Below, one piece after another: positions 45,301 through 57,083 of a stretch of 64,000 nt of DNA. Made by a program: the position numbers and the translations under genes. Source of the stretch: Cycas panzhihuaensis (lineage: Eukaryota; Cycadophyta); contig CM041465.1 of the NCBI GenBank assembly GCA_023213395.1, positions 25,303,741 to 25,367,740 of the forward strand, given 5' to 3'. The notes beneath the pieces are model-generated. The model was not told where the DNA came from, searched no databases, and saw only the letters and a list, made by a program, of their open reading frames with translations. Position 1 is the first letter of the stretch. Each line of letters begins with the position of its first letter.

Positions 45301-46655
45301 AAGGAAAAAACCCTTTATGCTTGCAGGTCTGGCAACAATACATGTGAAGGAAAGGAAAGCTTCAATACGGGTAAGTCTTGCCCCTTTGTTTTTTTATTTC
45401 TTTCCTTTCTTTTCTTGCATAGCATCCACTCTTTTTTGCCTCTTCCTTTTGCTTCCTTTTTACACGGGGAAGGTAAGGAAGCCCCCCCAACATTCTCTTC
45501 TACAATGGTTGCACAGCGAGTAAAGACTAGAGGTTGTATACAAAGCACAAGCAGAGCACGTCCTTTAGTCAAGCTATTTTTCATGTACGTACCTCTTCTT
45601 CTTATATGACCCTTCCCCTTTATCATTGTTAGAGTGTATGTAATTATTATATTAAGACACATAAAGAAAAAAGGAAACAAACTAGCTTTTATGCATGTGC
45701 ATGTTGCATAGTTGATTTTATAGGAAAGAGCATATCATAACAGTTACACTCTTTCCCCATTTTTACCTCCACATATACACCCTTTTAGGCTTGCATCATT
45801 TTAGAGTGCCTGCTTAAACTTGCATGACGCATTTTGGTTATCTCTTTATTTTATAAAAGAAAAAGAGAGAGAGGAAGTACATTGTGCATTTATTTTTTTC
45901 CTTTGTGACAACATACAACACTCTCTTACCACACTCTATATATCTAACTGTTCATGGTCTTATTCACCGCTATTAAGGCTCGAACCCTCTTCCTCTTGCT
46001 TTCATAGAAACTAGGCCTTCACTCTCCACCTCTTATTCCCTCATAGACTCACCTTGAGTCAACCAACCTAGGGGACTTTAGCTGCGCTTCTCTCGCACCC
46101 ATTTCCCTCTCATCTACGCCCATTGTGCTTGCACCTCTTCCTTCTTCTATTGGAACCCTCCTTTTATGGGTCTCTCCTTCTCCCTTCTGGCCATCTAACT
46201 GTGGGAGGACTTCAACATTTGAGACTACGCAAGATACCTTCACATGTATCTCGCCCCTCGAGACCAAAAGCAAAAGCTACTCCGAGGAAGTTAGGCACCA
46301 TTTACGAGTCTCGAACGCGCGCTCTAGCACATAAACGCTCTGTGGTGTTCTCTTTAGCTTGTAGGATCTGATCCATATTCTAGCATTGGTCGTTGATCAC
46401 CTTAACCCCTACTAAGTGTAGTGACCATCTCACAGATGTGACTCCACTAGCGACCATACTAGGGACCTACGAGTAAGGGAGCTAGTCTTTCTCTCTTCCT
46501 GTTGGTGATACTACCTCTTAGTAGCTTTCTCATTTTTTTCTTTTTGTTGGGTAGCCCCCAACACATACCTTACATTTTCCTCCCCATCTTTCTTCTAATA
46601 CATTGGTGAGTCTTATATACGAAGCTTCTCACGTCACTTATGAGGTCTTCCCCCA
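45301..46655 (+). other. Element T leader 2
   Basis: It is co-linear with 26397-27810 and likewise without a defensible gene. The splice-donor-like GGGTAAGT is kept (GTAAGT at 45371-45376). Confidence 0.6.
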
Positions 46656-49020
46656 TTGTTAGAAGATCCTTTGTATCATCCCATTTTGTCATCAGATTCT
46701 GATTCAACCATGGAAGGTTACTCTTCTGATTGGGCATACCACGCCTATGCCACTAGCACCCATGAGTTTCCTACCTCTTTCCCAGGGTCCACCCAAGAGT
46801 GTGACGACCCTATCTATTATTCAGGTGATCAACAACACCCACATGATGTCCATCCCTCCACTCACGAAGTGGAGGTTCCATCTTCTCTTGAGTTCTATCA
46901 CCTAGGTAGTAATTCTTGTGAGGAGTATCCTAAGGGGTCCACTTCGTTAGAGGTTACATCTACCTCTTATGATCAGGCGGATACCCCTCCCACTGATGTG
47001 GTTAAAACTCTTAATGCGTGCTTCTGTGTCGCTCACCTTCAACCACAATCTAGATGGTTTAAAGACGTCTTGCGTGGTGAGGACCTTCTTCATCCACATC
47101 TACTCCACCTCCTTCATCCACATCTATTCCACATACAACAAGTAGCCCATTTGTCCCATCATATCTATCCTGTCCAATTCTTACATGTACCTTAGGGATG
47201 TTTGTTACATCCCCTACTTCCCTTTGTGATCCTAACTCTTTTGGAACTACTTGAGGTATGTCTTTCCTCCAACTTGGGGTTAGCATACCTCTCCCTAGAC
47301 AAACAAATACACCACCACCAAAGGTGGCACACATATTTCCCATTAGACCTAAGGGTCCTATTTATGCCTCTACCTCTAGTCATGTGGGACCCACTTTCAC
47401 ATGCTCTCAAACCCAGTCTAATGGGTCTTGCCTTTACGTACCTCCAGGTTATACATCTCAACCATGGGGGCATGGTAAAGGGAACCACCTTCCTATTTAT
47501 AGGGTGGACCCTTTACACCCATATGGGGTCGCACCACCCACGGGCAGCCCATATGGGCAGAATTTGGTCCCTCACTCCTCGTTTCTACCATCTTGCATAG
47601 CACCTTATATTGTGCCTTCACAAGGGGGACCTACTCCTTTTCAATGCACCTTCCCTCAAGTCCCTTTTCAATAAGGGGAATTTTCTCATGGAGGGATGGG
47701 TCCTCTACCCCCACCCGCTCCTTGCTCTTTACCTTCCTCATCTTTCGTCGATCCTATGATCCAGATAAGAGCACATCCCTTTATGGATTATAGATCGATA
47801 CCCTTATCCATTGAGGTGCTAAGGACCAACTTACCGCCTCATCCCTCTAAAGTTCCCAAATTTGATGGGACTTCATCGCAGGATCCAGTAGAGCATATTC
47901 ATAGTTTCTCTATGGCATGCATAAACTACTGGGCCCACGATCATATCCTAATGAGACTGTTTCCACGATCTCTTCAAGGTGATGCCCTCAAGCGATTTTA
48001 TCACTTGCCCGCTTATTCCATCTACTCATTCCAGCAACTCGTGGGTAAGTTCATCAACTATTTTGATGTAGCTCATCTATTTAAAAGTGGAATAAAACCT
48101 CTCCTCTCGCTTAAACAAGGTCATGATGAGATGAATCATGACTTTGTGTGGCGATTCCACGACCTCCTCCATTCTACCAAGGCTACTTTACATGAGGAAT
48201 TGAAGAGGGATATCTTTGTGAATGCACTTTGCCCTGAAGTTCATATGGAAGTCCTTAAGATAAGGGCAACCACATGTGACACTGCCATAATGAAGTACTT
48301 GGCACTTGAGGCTATTGAGATCTAGGCTAGACTCAAGAAGCCCCTAAAGTCCTCATAACGACGTGAGGCACCTCCACCAGCTAAAGAAACTAAAACTCAG
48401 CAACCTAGTAGGTCTTCTTCCCACTCAATCAAGAAGACCCTAGGCCCCTTTACCTCTCCCATATATTCATTTGAACGTACGATGAAGGAACTTAAGCTTC
48501 AAGCTCCTTCATCACCTACATCTAACAAACCTATTCAAAAAGCTTCCCAAGCTACTCCTCCCAAAGGCAGCAATACCTAGTCCTCTCAAGCAAGGAAACC
48601 TGATTCCTCACTTGAGAAGAAGTGGTGCTCTGTTCATAGAGAATGCTTCCATGATAATTTGCGCTGTCGGGTTCAACATCTTAGGGATGCCTTGTAATGC
48701 AACCCATCTCCCAAATGGGTCTCAAGGCCTAACATCAACCAACTTGTCCATAGGGATCCATTTCCCAAGCATGGGAAACAGGATTGTAACTCCAAACAAA
48801 AGAATAATCAGAACTGGGGAAGATCTCTGAATCCACGCCCTTCGTATGGTAAAGGGAAGGGCATGCGGGGTTCATCTTCTTCTTCACGTTCCTTCGATCA
48901 TCATACCCGTTCGCCTTCGCGATCCTGGAACAAGGGAAAGAAGGTGATCCAGATGCTTGAGGCCACCTCTTTATATGCTTTAACTTAGTCTCAAGTTGCC
49001 AAAGAGGTGACTGACACCTC
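46656..49020 (+). pseudogene. Element T gag, copy II
   Basis: The N-terminal part is better kept than in copy I: a frame of about 179 codons runs from 46656 with an ATG at 46710 (MEGYSSDWAYHAYATSTHEF), which is the start I favour. The capsid domain covers about 47846-48325 in one open frame, with SLQGDALKRFYHLPAYSIYS and WRFHDLLHSTKATLHEELKR. The Cys/His knuckle at 48618-48672 reads WCSVHRECFHDNLRC. Frameshifts occur near 47100-47260 and after 48325. A Ser/Arg-rich tail follows. Confidence 0.87.
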
Positions 49021-50640
49021 TTCATCTATCCCACATCCTAATCCTCTTCTGGAAACCCCTCTTCTAGAAGTCCCTCTGCTTCCCAAGACTATCCCTGTTT
49101 GCCTCGGTCGCTATGACTTCAGAAGAGTCCTTCCTCAAGCTATGGTGAAGGGGAAGAGCTTTTATGTTATCAATGAGCTTTGTACTATGGCTGCCAGGAT
49201 GTCCATTATGGACATCTTGAGAAGTTGTCCTGAAGAGTGGATACTCCTTTTGGAAGCTTTAGGATTGGGTGATGTATCCGTTTACACTTTGGGCATTGCC
49301 CAAAGTCATGAGCCTATCATTTCTTTCGATCCTAAAGATCTTCCTCCTACTAGTGAAAGGGAGTGCCAATGGAACTTCCCTTTCACCATTACGATTGATA
49401 CACCTAATTGCACTTTGCGAAGGACCGTTGTCGACAATAGTTCTTCTGTTAATGCCATGCCCTTGCGTGTCATGCAAGAGCTTAGTATTTCTACCTTGGA
49501 ACCTATTCCATGGTGATGCCAAGGCTACGATGGTAGCGAGAAGACTCCTTTGGGATCCGTTTCAATCCTCCTTACTCTTAAGGACAAGACTGTCCTTGCT
49601 AATATTGTAGTCCTCGACATGGACATCAACTATAATCTCCTTTTGAGTCGTTCGTGGTTCAATCAAATGGGAGCTATGTGCTCGACCCACTGGGGGCAAC
49701 TCAAGTTCATCCACAATGGGTGAATGAGAGTTGTTTCCCACGAACTCCTACCTACTAAACAATCCCATTAAACTAACCAAGCGAGCCATGGTTGAGTGAA
49801 GGGTGACAAGGGCCCTTCCACCCATGCCTTTGCTTATTCTATCAGCATCCCTGATTCATCTTATTGAGAAGGAGACCCTACGTCTTCTTCTTCAAACCTT
49901 ACCTATTTTGCTCCTATTGGTGTTGGGAGCTATGGGTACCTTGCCATATTTAATGATGACGAGTCCAATGGCGAGGACGAGGACCTCCCTCACCCTATTT
50001 CTCTTCTTTGCACCAATTGGAGACACTCTCCTTGCTCTAGGTCCCAACCTAGAACCTCTCCCATTGGAGAGGCCAATCACTCTCTTGTATCGTATGTTAT
50101 TGCTCACATTGATTCTCTGATCCTTGAGTTTTCCCCTTCATCACCCCCCATAGGTGATGAATCCAGGGAACTTCCTTTCGCCTCTTATGAGGGGCCCCTT
50201 CCCAACTCCTCTGTAGAGTCTCTTGGGGATGTTGGGCAACCTACCGACCACCATGGTCTCGTTGCTCCCACTTCCTCTCACGCCTTATCTATTCAAAGTA
50301 AGATCATCCACGGGGTGGATTACTTTGAGGATGATGAGGGTCTACTTGAGCACTTAGCAGGCTCCACGCCCAACCTTCCTTCTGGTCATCATAGACTTGG
50401 TCACCAGAAGGTCTTAGCGATTGGGTCCACCCTAGCCGACCCAATCCCATCTCTTGTTCTATCTCCTCCTGTTGACCTTGCCCCCCTTCATTTTGAGGAG
50501 GGGAATGCCATGTGCATGGGGGCAACCCAGGACATAGCCCTCACCCCAGGCAAGGCCATTAAGATGGGGGCAGAATGTTCTCCTCATAAGGTAAGGAAAT
50601 ACTCCCTTTTGTTTGAGAAGTTCTGAGATGTTTTTACGTG
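49021..50640 (+). pseudogene. Element T protease region, copy II
   Basis: The frame 49007-49516 is open and includes WNFPFTITIDTPNCTLRRTV followed by VDNSSSVNAMPLRVMQELSI near 49425-49490. The retropepsin triplet is D-N-S here and D-N-G in copy I, so the Gly-to-Ser change is specific to copy II. NLLLSRSWFNQMGAMCSTHW follows near 49635-49695. The linker to RT is open at 50315-50626 and reads DYFEDDEGLLEHLAGSTPNL. Confidence 0.83.
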
Positions 50641-52239
50641 GGACTATTTTGACATGAGGGGAATTGACCCCTCCATTGCCACCCATAACCTTACCATAGT
50701 TCTTGGTGCTCACCCTGAGCACCAGAAACAATGCGCACTACACCCCAAACTCTCAGTCACCATCAAAATGGAGGTTGAGAAACTCCTAGACGTAGGACTA
50801 ATCACTTCCATTGACTACCCTAAATGGGTGTCTAACATTGTCCCCGTTGCTAAAGGAACGGGACCATCCAAATATGCTTTGATTTCCAAGATATCAACAA
50901 TGCATGTCCTAAGGACAATTTCTCACTCCCTTTTATCAATCAGATCATCAATCGAACTGCTGATTTCAAAGTCATGTCCTTCATGGACAGCTTCTCCAGT
51001 TATAATCAAATTCAAATATCTCCCAAAGAATGTCATAAGATGACCTTCACCACCCTTTAGGGTACCTTCACTTATAAGGTAATGCCCTTCAGATTGAAGA
51101 ATGCAGGCGTCACTTATCAAAGGGCAATGCACTTCATCTTCCATGACCTTATCAACAAAACGTTGGAGGTCTTTATGGATGATATGATGGGTCTCTTGTG
51201 CGTTAGAGCCCATCACCCTTCAAATTTGCGGGCCATCTTCATGTGATGCCACAAATACCATGTGAGTCTCAATCCGCTTAAATGCATGTTTGCCGTCACT
51301 TCTGGCAAACTCTTTAGTTTCCTCATGTCGAAACAAGGAATTTAAATCGACCCTGATAAAGTCAAGGCAATCCTTGACATGCCGTTGTCTAAAACTCAAT
51401 GACAGATTAAGTCATTTTTAGGTAGGCTCAGATTCCTTAGGTGTTTTTTGGTGAACTTCACTGTGAATGGCAAACCTCTTACTAACCTATTAAAGAAGGA
51501 AGCCTCGTTTATTTGGTCGGCTAAGGCCCAACAAGCTTTTGAAGGACTTAAGGAAACCCTTTCTTCTACCCTGACGTTAGCGTCCCCTCACTTTGATAGG
51601 CCTTTCACCCTATATACCTCAGTGACCGATGAGTCCTTGGACACCATGTTGGCCCGAGAGGATGATTTGGGAACTGAGAAAGTTATTTACTTCATTAGCT
51701 GCACCCTCATGGCTATCAAACTCAACTACTCTCCAGCCAAGAAGGAATGCCTCTCCTTGGTCCACGTGACCTAGAAGTTCAGGCACTACTTGCTCAGAAA
51801 CACTACTAAGATGATCATTTAATCTAATCCCTTATGTTATTTACTCACCCATTCCAACCGGATAGGTAGGACTAGTCGTTGGGCTATCCTCCTTTAGGAA
51901 TTCGATCTCAAAATCATTAACAGGAAATCGAAGAAGCAGATGGTAGTGGCAAAGCATCTTATAGATACCCCTATCCCTAACTCGCTTGATGCTCCCATTA
52001 ACGACTCTCTCCCTGATGAGTCTATCTTGACTATTCAAGGCACTCCTTCCCCTCCACTCATTGATAGTGAGTGGTATGGTGACATCGTGTGGTACCTTAC
52101 TCAATAATAGTACTACCCGAAAGCCAACAACAAGGTTAGGTCACGCATTTGGACCACTGCTAGGTAATACTTCCTTATGGATGAAGTATTGTATAAGAGA
52201 TCCTTTGATGAGATCCTCCTCCATTGCATCACTTCTCAC
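50641..52239 (+). pseudogene. Element T reverse transcriptase and RNase H, copy II (cut in the linker)
   Basis: RT blocks match copy I: VEKLLDVGLITSIDYPKWVS (50773), SFMDS-FSSYNQIQI across a frameshift near 50980, and the catalytic EVFMDDMMG near 51165-51190. RNase H runs from about 51580: FTLYTSVTDESLDTMLARED and IKLNYSPAKKECLSLVHVT. The linker reads LMDEVLYKRSFDEILLHCIT near 52177-52236 and ends at 52239, where chromovirus E sequence begins. Integrase, the 3' cargo and a third LTR are lost. Confidence 0.88.
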
Positions 52240-53140
52240 GAAGGCCATTTAAAAGCATCTCTGTAAAGTAGATTGGTCAAGGGGGTAGTGAGGAAGGTAT
52301 AGTTATAGATGAAATGATGGTAAAACCTTGTGATGCTAAGGAATGCTTATAGTTGGGTGAGGGTGGTTGGTGTTAGCTAGGTAGTGATAATAGATATTTC
52401 TCAAGGTCCACCCATATCCCTTTAGAAGATATATTGTACCCTAAATATTATAGTTCCACTTTTTTGAAACTTACACTTAGAAAGTTTTTTATATAATTGG
52501 TGTTGGTGTAAGAATTGAAGAATGAGTTTTAAGTGACAGATATAGTGGACCAGGTAGGAATTATAAATGAGGATATCATCAAAGGAGATGATGATATATT
52601 TGTAAATATAGGGGCCAAAGATCTTATTCATGAGATCCTAGAAGGTAGCAGGTGCATTATAAAGGTTGAAAATAATTATTTAGAACTTGAAGTAATTGTG
52701 ATGAGTTTAAAATATTGTCTTATGACAATACTCTAGGGTAATCAAGATCTAATAGTAGACAAATTATAAATCTATCTTAGAGAAGATGGAAGCTCCATGA
52801 ATTTAGTCTAACACATCATCTATTCATAAAGTGGAAAACTTATTTTTAATAGTAATCTTATTCAATTCCCTATAGTCTACACAGAGGTAGAAGAATCCAT
52901 CTTTCTTTCTAACCAAAACTATTGGAGTTGCATAAGGGCTTTTTCTTAGTTAGATTATATCCATGTCCATGAGTTCAATGGCAACTCTCTCAATTTTATT
53001 TTTTCAAAAGTAGAAATTGAGATAAGGTCACATGCCAATGGATCATGATTAGATTAGAGTTTGATTATGTGGTAGAGCCCATGATTAAGTGGGGCACTAA
53101 CAGGCAGGTTTTTAAATACCCATTCATATTTGGTAATGAC
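52240..53140 (-). pseudogene. chromovirus E reverse transcriptase
   Basis: On the minus strand the N-terminal RT region near 53000-53130 is frameshifted but recognisable. [20 protein letters not shown] and [11 protein letters not shown] lie near 52820-52930, and NAPATF*DLMNKIFGPYIYK with the catalytic SFDDILIY at about 52560-52600 follows a gap. LYKKLSKCKFQKSG lies near 52450-52490. The connection ends TFLTTPLTNLLYRDAF at 52250. RNase H is absent: the next remaining piece of this gene is the integrase at 24573. The cut is thus explained by the element T insertion plus a deletion. Confidence 0.87.
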
Positions 53141-54305
53141 ATCCTAAATATGTAGGTGAATTTATAGTTTGACCCTAATGTTATCTATTAAAACATTTTA
53201 ATATTAACTTTATTTCATGTAAATGTATATTTCCTATGTATATATTATAATGTTAAGGTGACCCTTATTGTAATTTAATATTATTATATAAATTGGTCAG
53301 GTCTACCTCATTTGTTACTTAGTCAATATATTGTATCTATTGGGGTTAATGCTCATCACCCCACTTCCACCTTCCAACCAGGAGTACACACCTCATCTTC
53401 ATCAATTTACACATGATCATTCACTCAATACCCTCATCTACATCTTTTCTCTTGTAGAAGACAATAGGCATCTCTGTGGATAACATGACTGTATCCCTGC
53501 TTCCTTCCTCCTATGTCTCCTGCATGTTCTCCTCTATGTGTATACTCCGTCTCATGTTTCCCTCTAGTCGTTGGTCTGCATGCAGGCCATATGACATCAG
53601 GCAGTACATGCATAGTGGTGCACAAGTCTAAAGGTGCGGCGATGTGATAGGCTTCAGCACAACGGAAGTGACTCAAGTGACGTGATGGTGGCATCTTTTG
53701 ATTCAATTTTTTTTTTTTTTTATATTTTATATATAAAGTTCAAAAAAAATAAATTATATTATATAAATTTTTTGAATCCACATTTTAAATTCTTAGCCCT
53801 TGGTCACCTATAGCCCTCATATGGCCGTTAACTCATTTTTAAAAGGGCCAACAAAAGTTTATAAACCTTTTCCTTTTATTTTTTTTAATTTTTCATTTCA
53901 CATAGGGTAACTGGTATTTTTTTTGCCATGAATTTTCACTAGGTCATCAGATTCTGATGAAACCAGTCTCATTGTCTCCAAAATTTTCTATAAATTAATT
54001 TTGAGTAGTCATATGACCTATTTGGAGCTGATTTGAGCCATTTTCAATCAATTTAAAGTTAATCAATAAATTTTTGAGCTTTTTTAAACTTTTTTATAAA
54101 ATTATTTTTTTAACAGATTATATCTTATCACCGGGATATTATTTTTCTGACTAGATCTATTCTGCCATCATCTACTATCAACAAAATTCATTACCATCCA
54201 TTTACTTTATTTTTTAAGACTTATTTTAATCATTATTTTAATCGTTGAAAGTGACACTTTAGTGTTTTTTTCAACACTTTTTAAACTTTTTATCATAAAA
54301 GTACT
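53141..54305. other. Spacer between chromovirus E and chromovirus F, no gene recognised
   Basis: The left 250 bases could belong to the protease end of chromovirus E, but no motif is clear. A 90-codon minus-strand frame at 53434-53706 has no recognisable domain. From 53700 the DNA is T-rich with an AT-rich foldback. Confidence 0.5.
53697..53777. repeat. AT-rich imperfect foldback with a T15 run
   Basis: TTGATTCAATTTTTTTTTTT (T15 at 53707-53721) on the left is mirrored by AAATTTTTTGAATCC on the right; between them TTTATATATAAAG is itself palindromic. The arms could pair as a long AT stem. It may be slippage-driven. Confidence 0.5.
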
Positions 54306-55348
54306 TGATCCATTTTTCAGATCTTTAAAAGGTGCAACCGCAACTGCAACTAAGTGATCGACTGGTCTATAAGTGCAACTAATTGCAGCCATGAAATTTA
54401 CAGGTGCAACCCTTTTGACTGAAGGTGCAACCCTGCTGACTCAGGTGCAATCCTGTTGACTGCAGGCGCAACCCTGCTAACTGAGGCGCAACCCTGCTGA
54501 CTGCAGGTGCAACTTTGTGGACTGCAGAAAATGGGAAAATAGAAAGTTTGAAAAATGACAGCATTTTTGGCAGGGGAAACGAAGTCTGTTTCACACAAAA
54601 TTTTAGGAGGATCTTTTCACACATGTCCTCTACATGATTAAAGAGAAAAACCTCCTAATTAAATGGATTTAAGTAGGATTTCCTTAGCTATTATAAATCC
54701 ATTGAAGAACCACTAAACGGAAAAAATGTTACATAAAGAAATTATATATTATGGGGTTTTAAAGCAGCGAGATCTCTTCACAAAGGATAGGAGAGAAGAA
54801 GAGAGGATGCTAGCAGCCATAAACATAGTACGTAGAGCAAGATTCGAGGAAAGTTATCTAAAATTACTTTCCAAAAAGAGAGAACGACGCCAAAAATAGA
54901 AATTCTATGCAGGAGAAAAAACGAAAAGGAAGTGCATAAGGAGCGACAGAGCTATGCCTAAATCCATTCGTGGAGATAGAAAAGGACCCCAAGAAAGTGA
55001 AGTTGCAGCCGAGGGAGGAAAATAGTAGCCATAGCAGTTTAAGAAAGAGACTCCGGTAGATTTCTTCACTAAGAAAATAGACCTTTTGGTTATTGGTAAC
55101 CAAAACTCTATGCATACTTCAGTGACAATGGTTCCAAAGAATATGCAACAGCCTGAAAAGTGCCCAGCACTCAGTTCTACTCTCCTAATTTGCTTTAGTA
55201 GTCTTTTGCATGCTCAATAGAGCACAAAAAGAAGGAATTTTGTAAGAAAATTCAAAATATCTTCAAATTAATATAATAATATTATAAATTTATTCTAGAT
55301 TTATTTCGATTGGATTAAGTCTTTACTTTTCTATTTAAATTCAGATCA
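54306..55348 (+). repeat. chromovirus F LTR 1 (1043 bp)
   Basis: It begins TGATCCA and ends CAGATCA, an inverted repeat eroded at one position (perfect in LTR 2). It contains the 21-bp repeat array in its first 220 bases. A TATA-like ATTATATATTATGGGG lies at 54741-54756. Over the 69 bases 54781-54849 it differs from LTR 2 at 12 sites by my count, all transitions. Confidence 0.92.
54402..54525 (+). repeat. Six 21-bp tandem units in LTR 1
   Basis: Units follow the pattern AGG(T/C)GCAACCCTGCTGACTGC with lengths of 20-22 bases. Variants such as CTTTTGACTGA and TGTTGACTGC contain a TTGAC core. LTR 2 has seven units at the matching place, so the number of units differs between copies. Confidence 0.9.
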
Positions 55349-55354
55349 AATATT

Positions 55355-55368
55355 TGGTATTAGAGTTT
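55355..55368 (+). other. chromovirus F primer-binding site 1
   Basis: TGGTATTAGAGTTT matches the initiator tRNA-Met site TGGTATCAGAGCTT with two C-to-T changes. It lies six bases after the LTR end. Confidence 0.75.
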
Positions 55369-55534
55369 GTTTTCTTGAAATGCTTAGGAACTTAGGGATT
55401 TTTAAAGAGAAAAGAAAAGAAAAACCCTCTTGCTTTCGTTGTAAAAAGTTTTTATGAAAACTAGATTTTAATATTTGTTGATTGGCAAACCTTTAATTAA
55501 ACCACTTGAGAAAGAACATAGATAGCAAACGAAG

Positions 55535-56510
55535 ATGGCTGATCCAGAGCAAAAGATAGAGGAAAGGTTCGTGAAGATGGAGCAAAACCTCGATAGACTA
55601 ACCCAGCTTTTGGTACAACTAGTCTCTCAACAAGTTACAACTTCTTCTTCAACAACCAAAGGCGTAAAGAAGGAGGAAGATGAACCGATGAAAGAGGAAA
55701 CAAATGAAGAGCTAGTTGAAGACCAACAAGAAGAGGAAGAAGATGATAATCTGATGATAATAACACATCCATTCAAGGTAGAGACAAACCTTGAACTGCC
55801 TATCTATGATGGAACTTTAGATGCCGAAAAGTTAGATGGTTGGTTAGACTAACTAGAAACATATTTCTCCATTTATGGGTATAAAAACCAGTAGAAAATT
55901 GCTTTTGCTACATTAAAATTGTCTAAGCATGTATTAGTTTGGTGAAATGTATATCTTAAATCCTATAATACAAATGAAATTACTTGGCAACAATTTAAAA
56001 TCCTCATAAAGAAGCAATTCAATCCTATTGGGTATGAATAGCAACAGAGGATTAAATGATAATATTACCAACAGGAAAGAGGCTAAAATGTCTAAGACTA
56101 CACAACAGAATTTCAAAAGCAAGCTGTTATGTTGGGCATCTCTTTACTGGATGAAGACATCATGCTGAAGTATATTAGAGGGCTGCACCAGCATATTCAC
56201 CAAGAACTTCAATTGTTTAAAGTTAAATTGCTTGATGAAGCTAGCAAGAAGGCGATTGCCATAGAAAAGAGGAATAATAAGGTTTATGCTGAGAGGAAAA
56301 GGTTTGCACCTTAAGAAGGTAACAACAAATATGACCGAGGAATGAGGTTTCTAGGTAATATTGGACAACAACCTATTAGGGGTTTTGGCAAGAAAAAACA
56401 AGTCAATACCACCCAAATCAAAGTCACTTATACTTATTACAAGCGACCGGGTCATAGGATAGAAGATTGTTGGTTCCTACACCCAGAGAAATGACCCAAG
56501 AACAAGGGAA
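55535..56510 (+). pseudogene. chromovirus F gag, copy 1
   Basis: The ATG at 55535 opens MADPEQKIEERFVKMEQNLD and a Glu-rich region to 55750. Then DGTLDAEKLDGWLD leads into the capsid domain, with DYTTEFQKQAVMLGISLLDE (56095) and GLHQHIHQELQLFKVKLLDE. The zinc knuckle near 56430-56475 has lost its first two cysteines (YTYYKRPGHRIEDCW). Stops at 55850, 55892 and 55942 are absent in copy 2, where the codons are CAA, CAG and TGG. The stop in FAP*EG is shared by both copies and is therefore older than their split or belongs to the family. Confidence 0.9.
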
Positions 56511-56599
56511 AAGGTAAAGCTAAAGCTGAAGGTAAATCTTTACTTAACTATGTGGGTGATGAAGATGTTTGTGGCATTAAAGAAGCCAATGAGAAGTTG

Positions 56600-57075
56600 A
56601 TTCTCATGGCTAATGTGGAGCCTAAAAATAACCATCAGCAAGTTGATCATAGAGATTAGACAGGAGCTCTTCATGGTAAGAATCCAAGTGAAGCAAAGTA
56701 TAGTTGATGCCATCCTTAATGGAGGAAGCCAAAAGAATTTAATCTCAGAAGCATTGGTAAAGAAACTGGGATTAAAAATGCATGCACATCCAAAACCATA
56801 TCCTCTTGGATGGTTGCAAAAAGATTCAAAGTTGCAGGTTACTCACCAATGTAAGTTTAAATTTGCAATATTTGAAAAGATCATTGATGAAGTTGAATGT
56901 GAAGTAGTCCCTTTAAATGTTTGTCAATTTGTGTTTGGCAACCCATATCTCTATGATAGAGATGGAGTTCATCATAGGAGCCTGAGAAAGATTCGACTCA
57001 TCAAGGACAGGAAATCATATCTGATCAATACATCAAACCCACAAAAGAAGATCTCTCTCATATCTTCCCAATAAG
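56600..57075 (+). pseudogene. chromovirus F protease, copy 1
   Basis: The frame is open from 56613. The active-site block reads SIVDAILNGGSQKNLISEAL near 56698-56757; the catalytic Asp of retropepsins is Asn here, and in copy 2 the same site reads FDGGS. The rest of the domain, KPYPLGWLQKDSKLQVTHQC and CEVVPLNVCQFVFGNPYLYD, is well kept. The domain would release the pol enzymes. Confidence 0.85.
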
Positions 57076-57083
57076 CAAAAAGA

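Larger units (their letters stand above)
24574..52239 (+). mobile_element. Ty3/gypsy element T (Tat-like), LTR-internal-LTR-internal array
   Basis: Two LTR copies (24574-26376, 43543-45280) are each followed by the same primer-binding site, leader and gag-pol. The first internal region is complete to the second LTR. It carries, after integrase, an antisense PMD-like gene and a second RNase H. The second internal region stops inside the RNase H-integrase linker at 52239. The whole array sits inside chromovirus E. Tat affinity is inferred from the RT/RNase H motifs, the large LTRs, the archaeal-type RNase H and the cargo after pol. Confidence 0.88.

Noticed and set aside
53434-53706. 90-codon minus-strand frame between chromoviruses E and F
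   Set aside because: No recognisable family and no supporting signals; length is within chance for this composition.
54402-54525. Possible CRISPR-like array because of regular 21-bp repeats
   Set aside because: Units are directly adjacent with no spacers, lie inside an LTR, and recur in the partner LTR; plant nuclear context.
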